Assembly (NCBI GenBank): GCA_010356995.1
Contig: ML996698.1
Coordinates: 555,923 to 619,922, forward strand
Source: Trichodelitschia bisporula
Taxonomy: Eukaryota > Ascomycota > Dothideomycetes > Phaeotrichales > Phaeotrichaceae
DNA: 64,000 nucleotides
Direction: 5' to 3'
Shown: positions 1-11,229 of the stretch, piece by piece
How the letters are laid out: every line of letters begins with the position of its first letter
Position numbering within the stretch: the stretch's first letter is position 1
The notes under the pieces: model-generated
What the model was told of the DNA's origin: nothing
Database searches by the model: none
What the model saw: the letters and a program-made list of their open reading frames with translations, nothing else
Program-made: the position numbers and the translations under genes

Positions 1-2352
1 GGCGGAAAAACAGCACCGCCACTAATCGCCGCCGCCAGCAGGGCACTTCCATCCTTCGTCCACCGCCCCAAGCCCCGCAAACTCGTCGCGTACAGGATGC
101 TGAAGATCGGGCCCTCGGCCGCGTAGAGTAGCATGAGCACGACCTCGGTCTGCGGCCCCCGGGGCCGCGTCGCGAGGATAGAGAGGACGAGCAGCGCGGC
201 GTAGGACGCGAATAGTACGTATCGTGGCTTGACAAGTGTGCATAGCGCGGCGGCGATGAAGCGGCCCCCCGTGAACACGCTGTGTCCGATGACGCCCGTG
301 TCGGACTTTTCGCCGCGCTGGGTCCGCGGGCCGAGAAGATACGCGATGCCCGAGACCGAGACGCTCTCCTGCGCGCCGAGGTAGCAGAACTGCGCGATTA
401 CGCCGAGAGCAAGCGTAACGAAGACGACGCGCGTGCGGTAGCCGCCCGGGAGAGTAATTCGCGCGAGATGGGCGTCGTCAGAGCGCGCGGAGAAGGCCTC
501 GAGCTCGGCGTCCGTGGCTTCGGGTAGCGGGATATAGTAGTACAGCACAGCGAGGAGGACGACGATCAGTGCGATGCCGAGGTATGTCCACTGGACGTCG
601 ACGAGGGAGGCGGTGTGCGGCTCCGCGGCGCGGAAGAGGACCTTTTGCGCGAGGAGGGGCGAGACCACGGAGCCGATTGCTTGGACGGCTTGAGCGAGTT
701 GCAGCCGGGCTTCCATGTAGCGTGGCGGTCCGCAGAGGGCGACGAAGGGGTTGGCGGCGATTTCGAGGGAGGAGAGACCGAGACCGACGATGAAGTTGCT
801 GACTACGAAGGCGGGAAAGGAGGTTAGGACTGCCGAGGGCCAGAAGATTAGCACGCCGCAGGCGTAGATGCAGAGCCCGATGATGAAACACGCCTTGAAG
901 CCCCAGCGCTTGAAAACCAGCCGACCAAAGGACAGCGTGCCGGCGAAGTAAGCCGAAAAATAGGCTGAGTGGATCCCTAGTTTCTGTGCTGTGCCCATTT
1001 CCACTTTGCGCTGGAACTGCAAGTTTATCGCGTCGAGAAAGCCGTACGCAATTCCCCAGATGAAGAAGAGGATGGTGACACAGAGGTTTGGTAGTAGGCA
1101 TTCGCGCGCACTGAGCCCAATAATGCACTTCCGCCGCGGACTGATGTCCACAAAATCAAAGAATCGTTGCGGCGAGGAGCGCGATGGGGCGATATGGCTG
1201 CCACCTGTGCGCGTGCGTGCCAGCATATCCGGCGTCGTTAAGAAGTCAATCATGTCGACGGGCTCTTCTTCGACGGGCTCTTCGTCGGAGCGCTCCGCAT
1301 CGGCCTCAGTGGCCACGACGGGCCGCTTCGGCAGCTCCAGAGCGCGAGGCACTCCTGGTTGTGCATCTTGCGTAGTGACTTTCTCGCTCTCTCGCTGTGA
1401 GGAGTTTCCCGGATCGCGGAGGATGCGCGGCATGAAACGAGATACCAGTGGTTTCAATCCTGGGACGCAGGCGCACATGATGCCGACATTGACCTCGATG
1501 GCGGACCACATGTAACTCAGGGAAGCGTACCAAGCAACGTCGGTCTTGTTTCGTACGTCGGTGGCCAACTCTGGGTCTTTGCTCTGCATGTCCAAGCGGG
1601 CCGTAAGTGCTTCTTGCAGGTACGCGATGCGAATAACGTCGACAACCGCAACAAAGAAGCCGAAGCCGAAGGTAATGACAAGAATCGTTTTTTGCTTCTT
1701 GGGTAGCCGCATGCCGGTTAAAATCGGCATGGGTAAGAACAAGATGGCGAGGTCGGTGATGATGTTGACAGGTGCCGAAGATAAATACAATGTCACGATG
1801 TCCTGGCAGCGGTCCGTTTCCAGGACAGGTGTGGCAAAGGCGGCGCCCACTGGACGACACTGAAAGATGTTGAGGAAGGTGAGCGCCAGACCGGCGGCGT
1901 TGACAACCATCAGAGTTACGAGCGTGGCCCATCTGAAGATCTTTTCCGACTTGGACAAAGTCAAGTAAAAGAGGAGGATGGAGGTTTTGGTGGCCATGAG
2001 GGCCGGGTTCTGACGGGTCAGCCTGCCTTGATCGTACACGTTCAAGAATACCTACATAGAGCACCGAGAACGCATACTCTGACTTCTTAAGCGGCGAATT
2101 CCAATCGTCAGGAATAGCTGCCTGATGCCGGCCCAGGCCGACGGACGTGCCATAGCAAATCGCGAAGGACAGTCCAAAAGCTATGCACCAGGCCAGAATC
2201 ATGAAGTAGTCATCAAGTGATACTCGACGCACAATCCCAAACTTGGACACCAGGCGCAGAACCACGAACAGAGTCGACAGCACCAGCATCACCGCCGTGA
2301 CTACCAGCACGGCGGGGCCGCGACTAGGTAGGTCCGGGTCCTGTGGATGCAT
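1..2352 (-). CDS. Fungal rhodopsin-domain (SAT4-like) protein fused to a FucP-type MFS sugar transporter; 3' end outside window
   Basis: Exon 1 is 2352-2056, a 46-nt intron spans 2055-2010, and exon 2 runs 2009 to the window edge, giving at least 768 residues. Residues 1 to about 290 look like the fungal integral-membrane rhodopsin/SAT4 family: several hydrophobic helices, SLDDYFMILAW after helix 2, and the late ACVPGLKPLVSRFMPRIL segment where such proteins usually leave the membrane. About 100 polar, acidic residues follow. From about residue 388 the protein is a glucose/galactose (FucP-like) MFS transporter, with ARECLLPNLCVTILFFIWG and GLSSLEIAANPFVALCGPP. I read every codon between 1380 and 999 and found no stop, so both halves share one frame. 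The start at 2352 is the Met just before the first helix; the frame stays open upstream to 2529. A separate MFS gene starting at Met 1253 is possible, but the rhodopsin part would then lack its own stop codon. Confidence 0.8.
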
Positions 2353-4690
2353 GGAGATTTGGTGGTTTATGACGGTAACGCGGCGCGCGAGTGACACATT
2401 GCGGTCGAGAGTCCGCTGAGCGGCTACAGGACGGAGGATACGAGGTAAGAGAGCAGGCCAGATGGAGACATTACCAGTTCGAAGATGTGGCGACGATGTG
2501 GCGAAGAAATGAAGAGTTTGGAATCGCAACGCCTTGGAGAGGTCCTAGTGGACAACCCCACGGTCAAGATGGTGAGAGAAGATGGTTTCCAGGAGAGCAA
2601 AGTCGGTCCACGAGGCTAGAATTCGTAACACCATACGCAACAATTGGCGATACCAACGACAAAGCAGATGAGAAAGATGAACGATAGGCGATAGGCGAGG
2701 TGCCGGGCTGATGGGCCTCTAACTCTCATAAGGGACGCAACGACCATCAAATGGCCGACCGGGTGGCGCATTCAGGCATTAGACCATTCCTGCCGACCCC
2801 CCCAACCTGGCACTCCCAGTCTGGCACGGCCGGCTAGGAGAGTGTGGGGAAAACGGCAGGTTTGTCGCGGGCCAAACCCCGGGAAATGCCCTGGGTTGGT
2901 GCTGGATAGACCGCGGCAAAAGGCGAGAAGTTGGGTGTGGATGGGGGTGGGCAGTAAGCGGCCGTGAGCGGGCAGGATGCGCTCCGCCAGACCACCCATA
3001 TCCTCCTCCCCAGTGCTCCCCCTCAACAGTCCATCCAGCTGGTCAATAGCAGTGCCAGAAACAAATTGCCCTGATTCCCTTTCTTGTCCATCACAGCCCT
3101 CATCCCATGGGCGTGGGCCGACCGCAACTCCTGTGCATAGCTATCACCTTCCCTCCTCTCTCTAACCTCCCCCTCCCATCCTGTCCCGTCCCCCTCGTCC
3201 TTCTCTTCCTGCTCTGAACTGGCCAGGTGTTCGCGATGCCCTTTCATCAAGCCCACGTCTGCATATGAACGTGCGCCCCGGGGGCACTCAATATACCCGC
3301 AACGCCATCCTAGCGCATCATCATGCAACGCTCGCAGAGAGGAGCAGTGATTCCGGGAAATCCAGTAAAGGAAAGGAAGAAGACGTGAAGCAGTCCAGGA
3401 TAACAAGGTTGGACCGGCACACTCGTAGCCAGCTGAAGAGTGCTAGTGGTCGTGTACCCTTCCCCTTCTCATCTCCTCACGAGCCGTCCGTTAATCCCAA
3501 GCCGCTTCCTACAGCTCCTCTGCACCCTACTATCCCTCCACTGCCCTGGTTCAGAGTGCGGTACCCTTACCGTGCCGACCTGGTTAACCCCCATGTTGCT
3601 CATATATTGAGCGGGAATGATGCTTCAAGCCACGCGCACGTTGGCCGAGGAGCTGTCTGCGCTTCACGGCGCATTGTCCTCGCGACCAGAATCCTGAAGC
3701 CCTGAGCCCAACGAAAATAGGAATGTCAACCCTCAAGCCGCGAGATGGCGTGGTGGATGCGCCACATGCCGGCCGGTGAGGGTGTGCGTGGAGAAGATGG
3801 AGGAGGAGGTGAGGTCGCCGAGTGGTCCATCGTGAGACGGAAGTGCGGGGTCAGCCGAAGGGACCACAAGGGATCGAGTGGCGCAAGCCGCTGTGTGGAG
3901 AAGCAGCCAGAAACTCGTGACCCAACGAAATGTGACCGACCAAACGCTCGTGAACCTCGCAAACCCTCGCAAAACACCCAACCCCAAGAATGTCCAAACT
4001 CTCCCGCCTCTAACCGAATAAACCACCACTCGCGGTTCACCAATCCCTCCGACCAACATCTCAGGTTGCAGCAGATAGCCCATCCACTCCTCCAGCTCCG
4101 TCAAATGCTCTCCTGCATACCCCATCGATCAGTGCAGACATGCATATATATTACCTCGCTCCAGGCCCCATCGCGGGATACCCTCGTGAGCCATGTGCCA
4201 TCACCGCTACTCCGCCCCCATAGCCACTGACTCGACCTGGTAACGACGATGAGAGACGGCAGATATGCGCTAGTTCCACGACGTCGTGTCCGCCGAGAGG
4301 GCGAAATGAACCCCATCACCGGCTCGGTCGTCGGCTTGGCCGGGTGCAGGCACATTGGAGACGGCGAGAGGGGGTCGGCACAATCTCGCAATGCCGGCAT
4401 GAAGTACGTAAATGGCTCCCAAGGAGCGGACCGGCAGCACGCAAATTGATCTGCCAAGCGGCTCAACTGAGACACAACTGGACGGAAGAACACGGGCTCA
4501 CGGGACGCTCGAGGGCGCAACCTGGCAACGGCTCAGCATGAATAGATTAAACAACTACCTTATACTTCTGACCCCGCACGCTACCATCCCGTTCGCCACA
4601 TAAATGCTTCGACTCCCGAGCCCAGCCCTTGGTTTATTCCTCCTGCTCAGCACCTTCGTGGTGTATACGGTATCGAAACTAGCACTGCGC
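2353..4690. other. Intergenic, no gene seen
   Basis: This covers the upstream region of the rhodopsin-MFS gene and the downstream region of the GPI-protein gene. Open frames up to about 160 codons exist on both strands, but their composition is low-complexity and I recognise no motif or plausible intron-linked protein. No tRNA-like fold was seen. Confidence 0.5.
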
Positions 4691-5401
4691 TTACAACAGC
4701 CCCACCATGGCGAGCGCAACGCCCACGAGTCCGCTCGCCGGGACGAGGAGACTCGGCGCCGCGTTGCCAGTTTTGCTGGCGCTCGCACCGGACGCCGTCT
4801 TGCTCCCACTCACAGCAGCCTCGGTCGGGGCGGCAGTCGTCGAGGCCTTGGTGGCGGCGGAGGTGACCGTGGTCTTGCCGGTCGCAGTGGCGGCGGACTG
4901 GGCAGAAGCCCTACACTTATTAGACGCGAGCATATATTTAGGTAGAAGTAGACTTACTGCGAGGCGGCGGCGCACCAGGCCTGAGCCTGCTGTTGCGCAG
5001 ACGGCTGGTTCGGATCTTGGGGGCAGTTGTTATAACAGCTGTCAGTCGCATTAGCCGTGCCTCCGATATGCCCCATGGTATTCCGTCCCTGGCTCCCAGC
5101 CGGGTCCCGAGCTCGGCATCCCGTCGTATCCGTGCAGGTAGTACTCACGTCAGGACAGCGTTCTGCGCGTCACACATGCACCTCCAGTCGTTGGCCGGGC
5201 AGGCATCGAGCTGGATCTTGGTGGTGGCAAGGCAGGCCTCGACAATGCTAAAGATGTTAGCTTTAGGCTTGAATGTCGAGATATGATGACGTACTTCTGA
5301 GCGTCGCAAGAGGACGATGTCTTAGCAGCAGCGGGAGTGGTGGTGGTCTGCGCAGCGGCCAGGCCAGCGGCGGCCAGAATGGCGATGACGGAGAAACGCA
5401 T
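4691..5401 (-). CDS. Small GPI-anchored, eight-cysteine, Ser/Thr-rich cell-surface protein
   Basis: Four exons: 5401-5295, 5247-5149, 5038-4958 and 4910-4691, with introns of 47, 110 and 47 nt. The start MRFSVIAILAAAGLAAAQ is a clear signal peptide. The mature part has eight cysteines in a compact block (SSC, EAC, DAC, WRCMC, TCYNNC, AWC), then a Ser/Thr/Ala-rich stalk, and ends in a hydrophobic tail (LVGVALAMVGLL) with no charged residues after it, as expected for GPI attachment. It resembles the common fungal 'GPI anchored serine-threonine rich protein' group. The cysteine count matches CFEM domains, but the spacing does not look classical, so I do not call it CFEM. Function unknown; probably cell wall or plasma-membrane surface. 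Confidence 0.8.
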
Positions 5402-5547
5402 CTTTGGCTGTGGGTTGGGGGAGGAATGAATTGATATTAGGATGACTTAAAGGTGGTAAAGACCCAGAACGAGTGGATGGGCTAAGGCGATGGATATGCA
5501 AAGTAGCGGAACGATGTCTCACGAACACCTAAGAAAGGGGGCATCGG

Positions 5548-5554
5548 ATTTATA
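5548..5554 (-). promoter_or_regulatory. TATA-like box upstream of the GPI-protein gene
   Basis: The minus strand reads TATAAAT about 147 bases upstream of the ATG at 5401, a usual position for a fungal TATA element with a leader of around 100 nt. No transcript data support it. Confidence 0.4.
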
Positions 5555-7032
5555 CGCTGGCGTTTTCCCCGGTTCCCGTGCAGTCACACTGCTCTGTGCT
5601 GAACGGTGCCGCGAGCCACTGTGCCACTTCAAGCCATGGCTCATGGAGAGAAAGTGGAGCTGGTGGGCCGTGCTGTGATTCGATTCATTCCGACTCGGAA
5701 CGAAGAGGTGTGGGCATCGGACGCGTCCTCAACCCTAGAAGAGTCCCAAACAACAGAATACCACAGCAGCATTGCATAAAGTCCTCGTACGCCGCTGCGG
5801 TATCCTACAGCTGTACTCCGATTGCTCCTATGCTCCACACCACGATGCATTGTGCACCCCAAGTTCCGCTCCGTTCGATGGCCAAAGAGGACAGCTCCAT
5901 CCCAATCATCACCTTTCCTGATTTGGAGTTAGGCGGCGCCCCACAACTTCAAGCTTTAAGCCGCACGTCCCACTGCGTGAGAATCGGGGTTTTACGGAGT
6001 AGTTATTGGTCAGTGAATTGCTTCCCCCCGTTTCCATGCCGCCAACCAGCCCGCATTCAGCCCCGCACGGGCCGAGACACGGCGCGATGCCAGGGATGTG
6101 GTTTGTCAAGCGCGGTCGGTCCCCGGATTTGTTTGCATCGGGCGTGATCGTGATGCTGCGCGGTTGGGGAGACGGGTCGTCGCCATGCGCTGGTGAGGGG
6201 CGTAGTGGCATGGAGTTTCCACTCTTAGATCGTGATGTATGGGTGCTGGATGAGTGGATAGAGAGGAAGCGGAGACCTTATGGAGGTGGGTTGCCTCCAA
6301 TAATACGAAGGTTCTACGTAAGCGATTCTTGAGCATGGTCGTGGCGTTCTACGAACATCTCAATACGTGGGGAGATGGCGCTGTCGATCGACCAATGATG
6401 AGCGAAACGGATATTGAAGACATTCTCATCAATACACTTGTCGATTGATGCTGGAGCAGACATTCTCCTTGGAGCTGCGCGTACACTTCTCTCGTCGGAC
6501 TTGAGCACAATAGACAGCAGCCAACAGCGTGGTCATGCTAACAAAGTTGGAGGGGATCGAAGAAAGTTTAGTGGGAGGCTACCTTTCTTCCAGGGTTCAA
6601 GAGTCGAGAACTTGGACTGATATGGTGAGACGGCCAGACCACTACGGATCCTTTCCATATGAAAGAGCTATGCTTCCAAGTGACTGAAAATCACCGAGTG
6701 TCCACATTGATATCTGCTTCAAGTAGGTCAGCCCCGATGTCAAGGTAAAAGAGAGCTCTCGATGGATTGTATCGCAACAGTATGTGGTTTACAATTGCAA
6801 GCCTACATTTCACCCTGTTGCGGGGAATGGGATCATCATAGCGGGGTCGTGATACCGAAGTTGTTGATGCCTTATCGTTGCCTCAATTCCTGATCTCGGC
6901 CTCGATGCCTGCCCACATCTGCCAAGACTTTGCACTGCCAAGCGCACAACCGAGCCGCCCAACCTCAATTTCACCCTGCGAAATCCTACAGCTTGCAACC
7001 GACAACCCACGGCCACTCGCAAAATTCGACCC

Positions 7033-7077
7033 GTAAGTCGAAGTCCTCACCATACGGACAGCCTCTAATCACTACAG
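7033..7077 (+). other. Probable 5'-leader intron of the L31 gene
   Basis: A consensus GTAAGT donor at 7033, a CTAATC branch-like site at 7064 and a CTACAG acceptor ending at 7077 define a 45-nt intron that closes four bases before the L31 ATG. Leader introns are frequent in fungal ribosomal protein genes. Inferred from splice signals only. Confidence 0.6.
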
Positions 7078-7080
7078 AAA

Positions 7081-7615
7081 ATGCCGAACGCGACCAAGAC
7101 CAAGCCCGCCGCTGGCAAGCGCAGCGCCATCGCCGATGTGGTCGCGCGTGAATATACCATCCACCTACACAAGCGTGTACGTGCCTTCCACCGTTCAGTT
7201 TTGTGAAGTCCATCAATGGTGGCCTGCATGTGCGGGCGGCATTGGACGGAAGACTGATTCGATTGGCATACAGGTCCACGGCGTGAGCTTCAAGAAGCGG
7301 GCGCCCCGCGCTATCAAGGAGATCCGCGCGTTCGCTGAGAAGGCTATGGTACGTTGCTCTCGACGAGTCTGTAGTGTATTGCAGTACGAATACTGATTTG
7401 TTTTTAAGGGCACCAAGGACGTGCGCCTCGACCCGCAGCTGAACAAGAAGGTCTGGGAGGCTGGTATCAAGGGCGTTCCCTTCCGTCTGCGCGTCCGCAT
7501 CTCGCGCAAGCGTAACGACGAGGAGTCGGCCAAGGAGCGCCTCTACAGCTACGTCCAGGCGGTCAACGTCAAGAACCCTAAGGGTCTGCAGACGGCTGTT
7601 GTTGAGGATGCTTAG
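7081..7615 (+). CDS. rpl31: 60S ribosomal protein L31 (eL31)
   Basis: Three exons, 7081-7176, 7274-7348 and 7409-7615 (introns of 97 and 60 nt), encode 125 residues, the usual eL31 length. The whole protein follows the family: REYTIHLHKRVHGVSFKKRA near residues 24-43, RAIKEIRAFAEKAMGTKDVR, then the VWEAGIKGVPFRLRVRISRK stretch and a short acidic C terminus (VVEDA). The protein sits near the peptide exit tunnel of the large subunit. The first exon gives a Lys/Ala-rich N terminus, and the ATG follows the leader intron at once. Confidence 0.97.
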
Positions 7616-8468
7616 ATGGGTGGATGATTTGTCTCGTTGGCGTCAATGGTCGGGGCGTGCGATGATATGTATACCGCATACCAGGGTTCCAATTCCATGA
7701 TACCATACAAGACAACAATCTCTGATGCTGTGATGTGCTTGTCGCTTTGCTTGGATGCCATATTCAAAGACTTTAATGGCGTCGGCGATGGCCATGCAGG
7801 GCCCACAGGCTTTCACTACTTGTCCCAGGGTTAGGCTTTCGAGATTACAATGTTCATACAGTTGCACTTGGCCCTTACATGCGAGTCACTCATGTTAGTT
7901 AAGAAGCAGACATTATTGCATTCCATTCTCAACTAGCGAATACTAGTCGATAGGCCGCTTCATTGGAGACAATGTTCTTCATCCAGTAAGGAGGATGTGG
8001 CAGGCTGCTTGATAGTAGACGACGCTCCTGTCCACTTCTGCCGACATATCGCACCACCTTGGTCGTACTCTTCCTTAACCACATGTCAAAAACACCAGAC
8101 CCTCCATTCGACGGCTCAACTGGCCTTTGGATGTTCGCCACCCCGGTGTACCAGTCGGAGCACTGTCGTCAGTCTCCTCATGAGCTTGAGAAGCTGTCCG
8201 GAGAACGTGCGGAACGTGCGGAGTCGAGGTGGGCGCGCTTGGAGCCTGTTGATATGCGACTTTGAAGCTGACAGAGACTTCCTCCTGCCCGCTCGAGCCG
8301 GGAAAGTCAAAGGAGCCACAGGATAACTCCCTAAAGAGCTTCGGAATGGGTATAGCGCATGACGAGAACCAATAAGCAGAGGTGCGTCAATGGGCGCCGA
8401 TGAGAATACTGACTGGCCATCAGAGTGCAGTTTGACGTGGCCGTGAAAGGGCGAGGCGAAAACTGAGG
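7616..8468. other. Intergenic between convergent L31 and TCA17 ends
   Basis: This is the 3' region of both genes. Only short open frames of biased composition occur; nothing recognised. Confidence 0.5.
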
Positions 8469-9103
8469 CTATATAGTAGTGGCACCGGCAGTCCATGCTT
8501 CGCCAATTCTCTTGACTTCCTTGATAAAGCCAGGGCTGTTGATTTGATCGGACGAGATCTTTTGATCAACGCCTGCTTTCAGGGCTGAGGCTTCGACAGG
8601 ATTAAAGAAGGGGTTTCGCATGAGGTTTATGTAGGCGGTTTGCAAGGCTCGAAACGCCTATGCAGTTAGTATCGCGACTGTATATCGAACTGCGCTCGAC
8701 GGCGAAGAAACCTACAGGCTTCAGGTCTGCGTCTCGGATTCCCACCGCCGAGCTCACTTTTGCATCTCCAGAAGCAGCGAGCCGTCCTTCCATGTCCACG
8801 ACTATGATGAACTTGATCCCCGTATTGGTGAGCCAGCCATACATAGCAAGCCGCTCATCGACTGCCTGAAGAAGCCCAAAGTCCTGATCGGCAGTTTTCA
8901 GCGGCATTCGCATTTCGAAGATGTCGAGACATGATGAGAGCAAGAAGGAGAACTCCAGGGAATCGCGCTCTTTTGGTGGGAAAAGCGAGATATGCAGTGG
9001 ATTATTCTGCCGGCAATCAGCCTTACTTCGGGTCGCCAAATGGTGCACGTACGTGTTTGCCGATCACGCCAATGCAAGCTATGGAAGGCACGCGAGTAGC
9101 CAT
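8469..9103 (-). CDS. TCA17: TRAPP-associated sedlin-like protein (TRAPPC2L / Tca17)
   Basis: Three exons, 9103-9053, 9006-8716 and 8657-8469 (introns of 46 and 58 nt), encode 176 residues. It starts MATRVPSIACIGVIGKHNNP, the typical N terminus of the longin-fold TRAPPC2L family. It continues with LHISLFPP, LLSSCLDIFEMR, a YGWLTNTGIKFIIVVDME core strand, and a final helix with AYINLMRNPFFNP. Family members bind the TRAPP II tethering complex and act in vesicle traffic at the Golgi. Length is slightly above the usual 140-150 residues because of an inserted loop near residues 90-105 and a C-terminal tail. It is divergent from the PSST gene. Confidence 0.9.
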
Positions 9104-9390
9104 GACAGCACACAACCCTTCAAAAATCGGCACTGCTGCTCTAGCAGACGGTTTGGATGGCGTAGGAGTTTCTTGTCGAGAAGTTCTGGGTGCATACTCT
9201 CTCATCCCTTAGCCTCCCCATCACATGTCGTCGAGTGCCGGAGGAACATCGGTCCGGGACTCAACTCTCCCGTCGCATCCTTGGTCATCCTCCACATCAC
9301 GGTGACAGAGGCAGTCGCCACAACCTCCATCTTTCCCTCACCCCCTCCAATTCTCCTCCATCCGAGCGCCCCACGTCGTAGAGCGCAAAT
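9104..9390. promoter_or_regulatory. Shared 287-bp divergent promoter region of TCA17 and PSST
   Basis: The two start codons (9103 minus, 9391 plus) are only 287 bases apart, so both promoters and leaders must fit here. I saw no clear TATA box. The stretch before 9391 is pyrimidine-rich, as common in fungal leaders. Confidence 0.5.
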
Positions 9391-10186
9391 ATGCTCGCGA
9401 CATCACGGTCCACCGCCGCAATGGCGCTGCGCGGTACGTAACCGTACTTGGAATTGCCATCTTCCGCTAATTGGACATCCATAGCCAAACCTTCGACCGC
9501 CCTTCTCCCCGTCCGCGCTGGTTCAGCTGCGTGGATATCTACCTCTCCGTCAAAACCTGCACAGACGGGAAACGTCGGTCTTGTATCACACAACCCCTCA
9601 CCTTCGTTGGCCGCTGCAAAGGCCCGCCATGAGGTTCCGCTGCCGAGCCAGGAAGGAACAAAGGGCGCCCTTCAATACGCACTGTACGCGTGCCGCATGC
9701 CATTCAGTAGACTAAAAGGCGGCTGACGAGTCTAGCACGACCCTCGATCAAATCACCAACTGGGCTCGGCAGGGCTCCTTGTGGCCGATGACGTTCGGTC
9801 TGGCATGCTGCGCCGTCGAGATGATGCACCTGTCCACACCACGCTACGATCAAGATCGTCTCGGTATCATTTTCCGTGCATCTCCTCGGCAGTCCGATGT
9901 CATGATCGTGGCCGGTACATTGACGAACAAGATGGCTCCCGCTCTCCGCCAGGTGTACGACCAGATGCCCGATCCGCGCTGGGTGATCTCCATGGGCAGC
10001 TGCGCCAACGGTGGCGGCTACTACCACTACAGCTACTCCGTGACGCGTGGCTGTGACCGCATTGTGCCGGTGGACGTGTATGTTCCCGGATGCCCACCCA
10101 CGTCGGAGGCGCTTATGTACGGCATTTTCCAGCTGCAGAAGAAGATGCGTAACACGAAGATCACGCGGCAGTGGTACAGGAAGTAA
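9391..10186 (+). CDS. NADH:ubiquinone oxidoreductase 20 kDa subunit (PSST / NDUFS7), mitochondrial complex I
   Basis: Three exons, 9391-9433, 9485-9683 and 9736-10186 (introns of 51 and 52 nt), encode 230 residues. The N terminus is a basic, Ser/Ala-rich mitochondrial presequence ([14 protein letters not shown]). The core carries the four ligands of Fe-S cluster N2: the adjacent pair C105-C106 ([11 protein letters not shown]), C170 ([11 protein letters not shown]) and C200 ([11 protein letters not shown]). Other family marks are [11 protein letters not shown] and the C-terminal ITRQWYRK. The subunit sits at the peripheral arm-membrane junction and passes electrons to ubiquinone. All key residues are present. 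Confidence 0.96.
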
Positions 10187-11229
10187 ACTGGCGGACGTGG
10201 ATGGCATGAAGAGGTCGTGGAATGTACATAGTGAGAACCCCCTTGAGCTGGTTGAGTGGAGGCATTACTCCAAACTCCATGAGCTCCAAAGTGTTATATC
10301 CAGCATCGGATTTTGTCGCGATGAATCCTTCCTCGTTACATGCTGGCGTAGTGAGGCAATGCGCTTGCAGCGGAGTCCAGAGCATTCCATACAGTACCTG
10401 CAATGCGCGTTGCTTTATCGTAGCGCCTTGCAGTAGGGCGTACTCGTACCATTGACTCAGTCCCCAAAGTTTATTATGTACTTTGACGTCTTGTACTTTG
10501 CGGACCCGGTAACGCTTGCAACCCCTGCGCTTAGCATTGTGGGGCCTGTGATAGGCCCCGCCTCACTACATGGCAAAGAAAATAGTAACTATGCACACCA
10601 GTCAGTTACTACAGGAATTGTGGAGTAGCCAGATATGAGAAGCTTGAATGGTTGAAGCTGGTACCAAAATATTTAGCGGCGGCTGGCGCAGTTGGGGCTG
10701 ACACCGAGGCGTGCTGCGAGATGTGAAACAAAGTGGTGCATCCTTGTCAGGCGGCGTGCACATCGTATTGCTGTGCGAGAGGGACACCTCTCCGGAATAT
10801 GTTCAGATCCCCCCCCATCCCAATCCAACACATTTACCATCTTCCCGTTTGCACGAATCTGTACTTAATAGTCGAAGCGATCACGCGTTGCCATTGTTGC
10901 CCTTGTTGCCCTTGTTGCGGTAATTCTATCCGTCGCGTCCCCGGCGCGTTGACTTGCGGCTGCTAAAGGGTAACAATAGAAGGAAGTCCCCCTCAACTCC
11001 ACTCTGCAACCGTTAGACGCTCGCAACAGCAACACAACACCGTGTACCCTCTCTAAAGCTCGACCGCGGTCCCTCTTCTTATCTGCATTCATATACAATT
11101 GGTGCAGCGACTGCATTCGAATCCACATCATCAGAAAGGCGGAGCGTGCGCCCATGCGATAGCACTCCCGGCTTCTCGTCGCCGCCGCAGGCTTTGCACC
11201 TCATCGGCTTTGTGCCTTCGTTCGCCGTC
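10187..11229. other. Intergenic, no gene seen
   Basis: Downstream of PSST and upstream of KEX1. There is a short run of GTTGCCCTT-type 9-base repeats around 10890-10918. Nothing else is recognisable. Confidence 0.5.

Larger units (their letters stand above)
5402..7080. other. Divergent intergenic region between the GPI-protein gene and L31
   Basis: It carries the promoters of both flanking genes. Apart from the TATA-like box at 5548 and the L31 leader intron at 7033-7077, I see only short open frames without recognisable features. One copy of the recurrent 9-mer TACGGAGTA lies at 5993-6001. Confidence 0.5.

Noticed and set aside
478-1515. Long open frames on both strands over the left-end gene (a 216-codon minus frame and a 174-codon plus frame)
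   Set aside because: They are shadows of the GC-rich MFS coding region; their residues are Arg/Pro/His-rich and show no helices, whereas the chosen frame gives a recognisable transporter.
4958-5401. Classical CFEM domain in the small GPI-anchored protein
   Set aside because: It has eight cysteines, but their spacing with the adjacent RCMC and YNNC pairs does not follow the CFEM pattern I know.
6254-6448. Possible small acidic protein of 64 codons on the plus strand
   Set aside because: No homology recognised, no splice partners, and the composition is no better than that of neighbouring non-coding frames.
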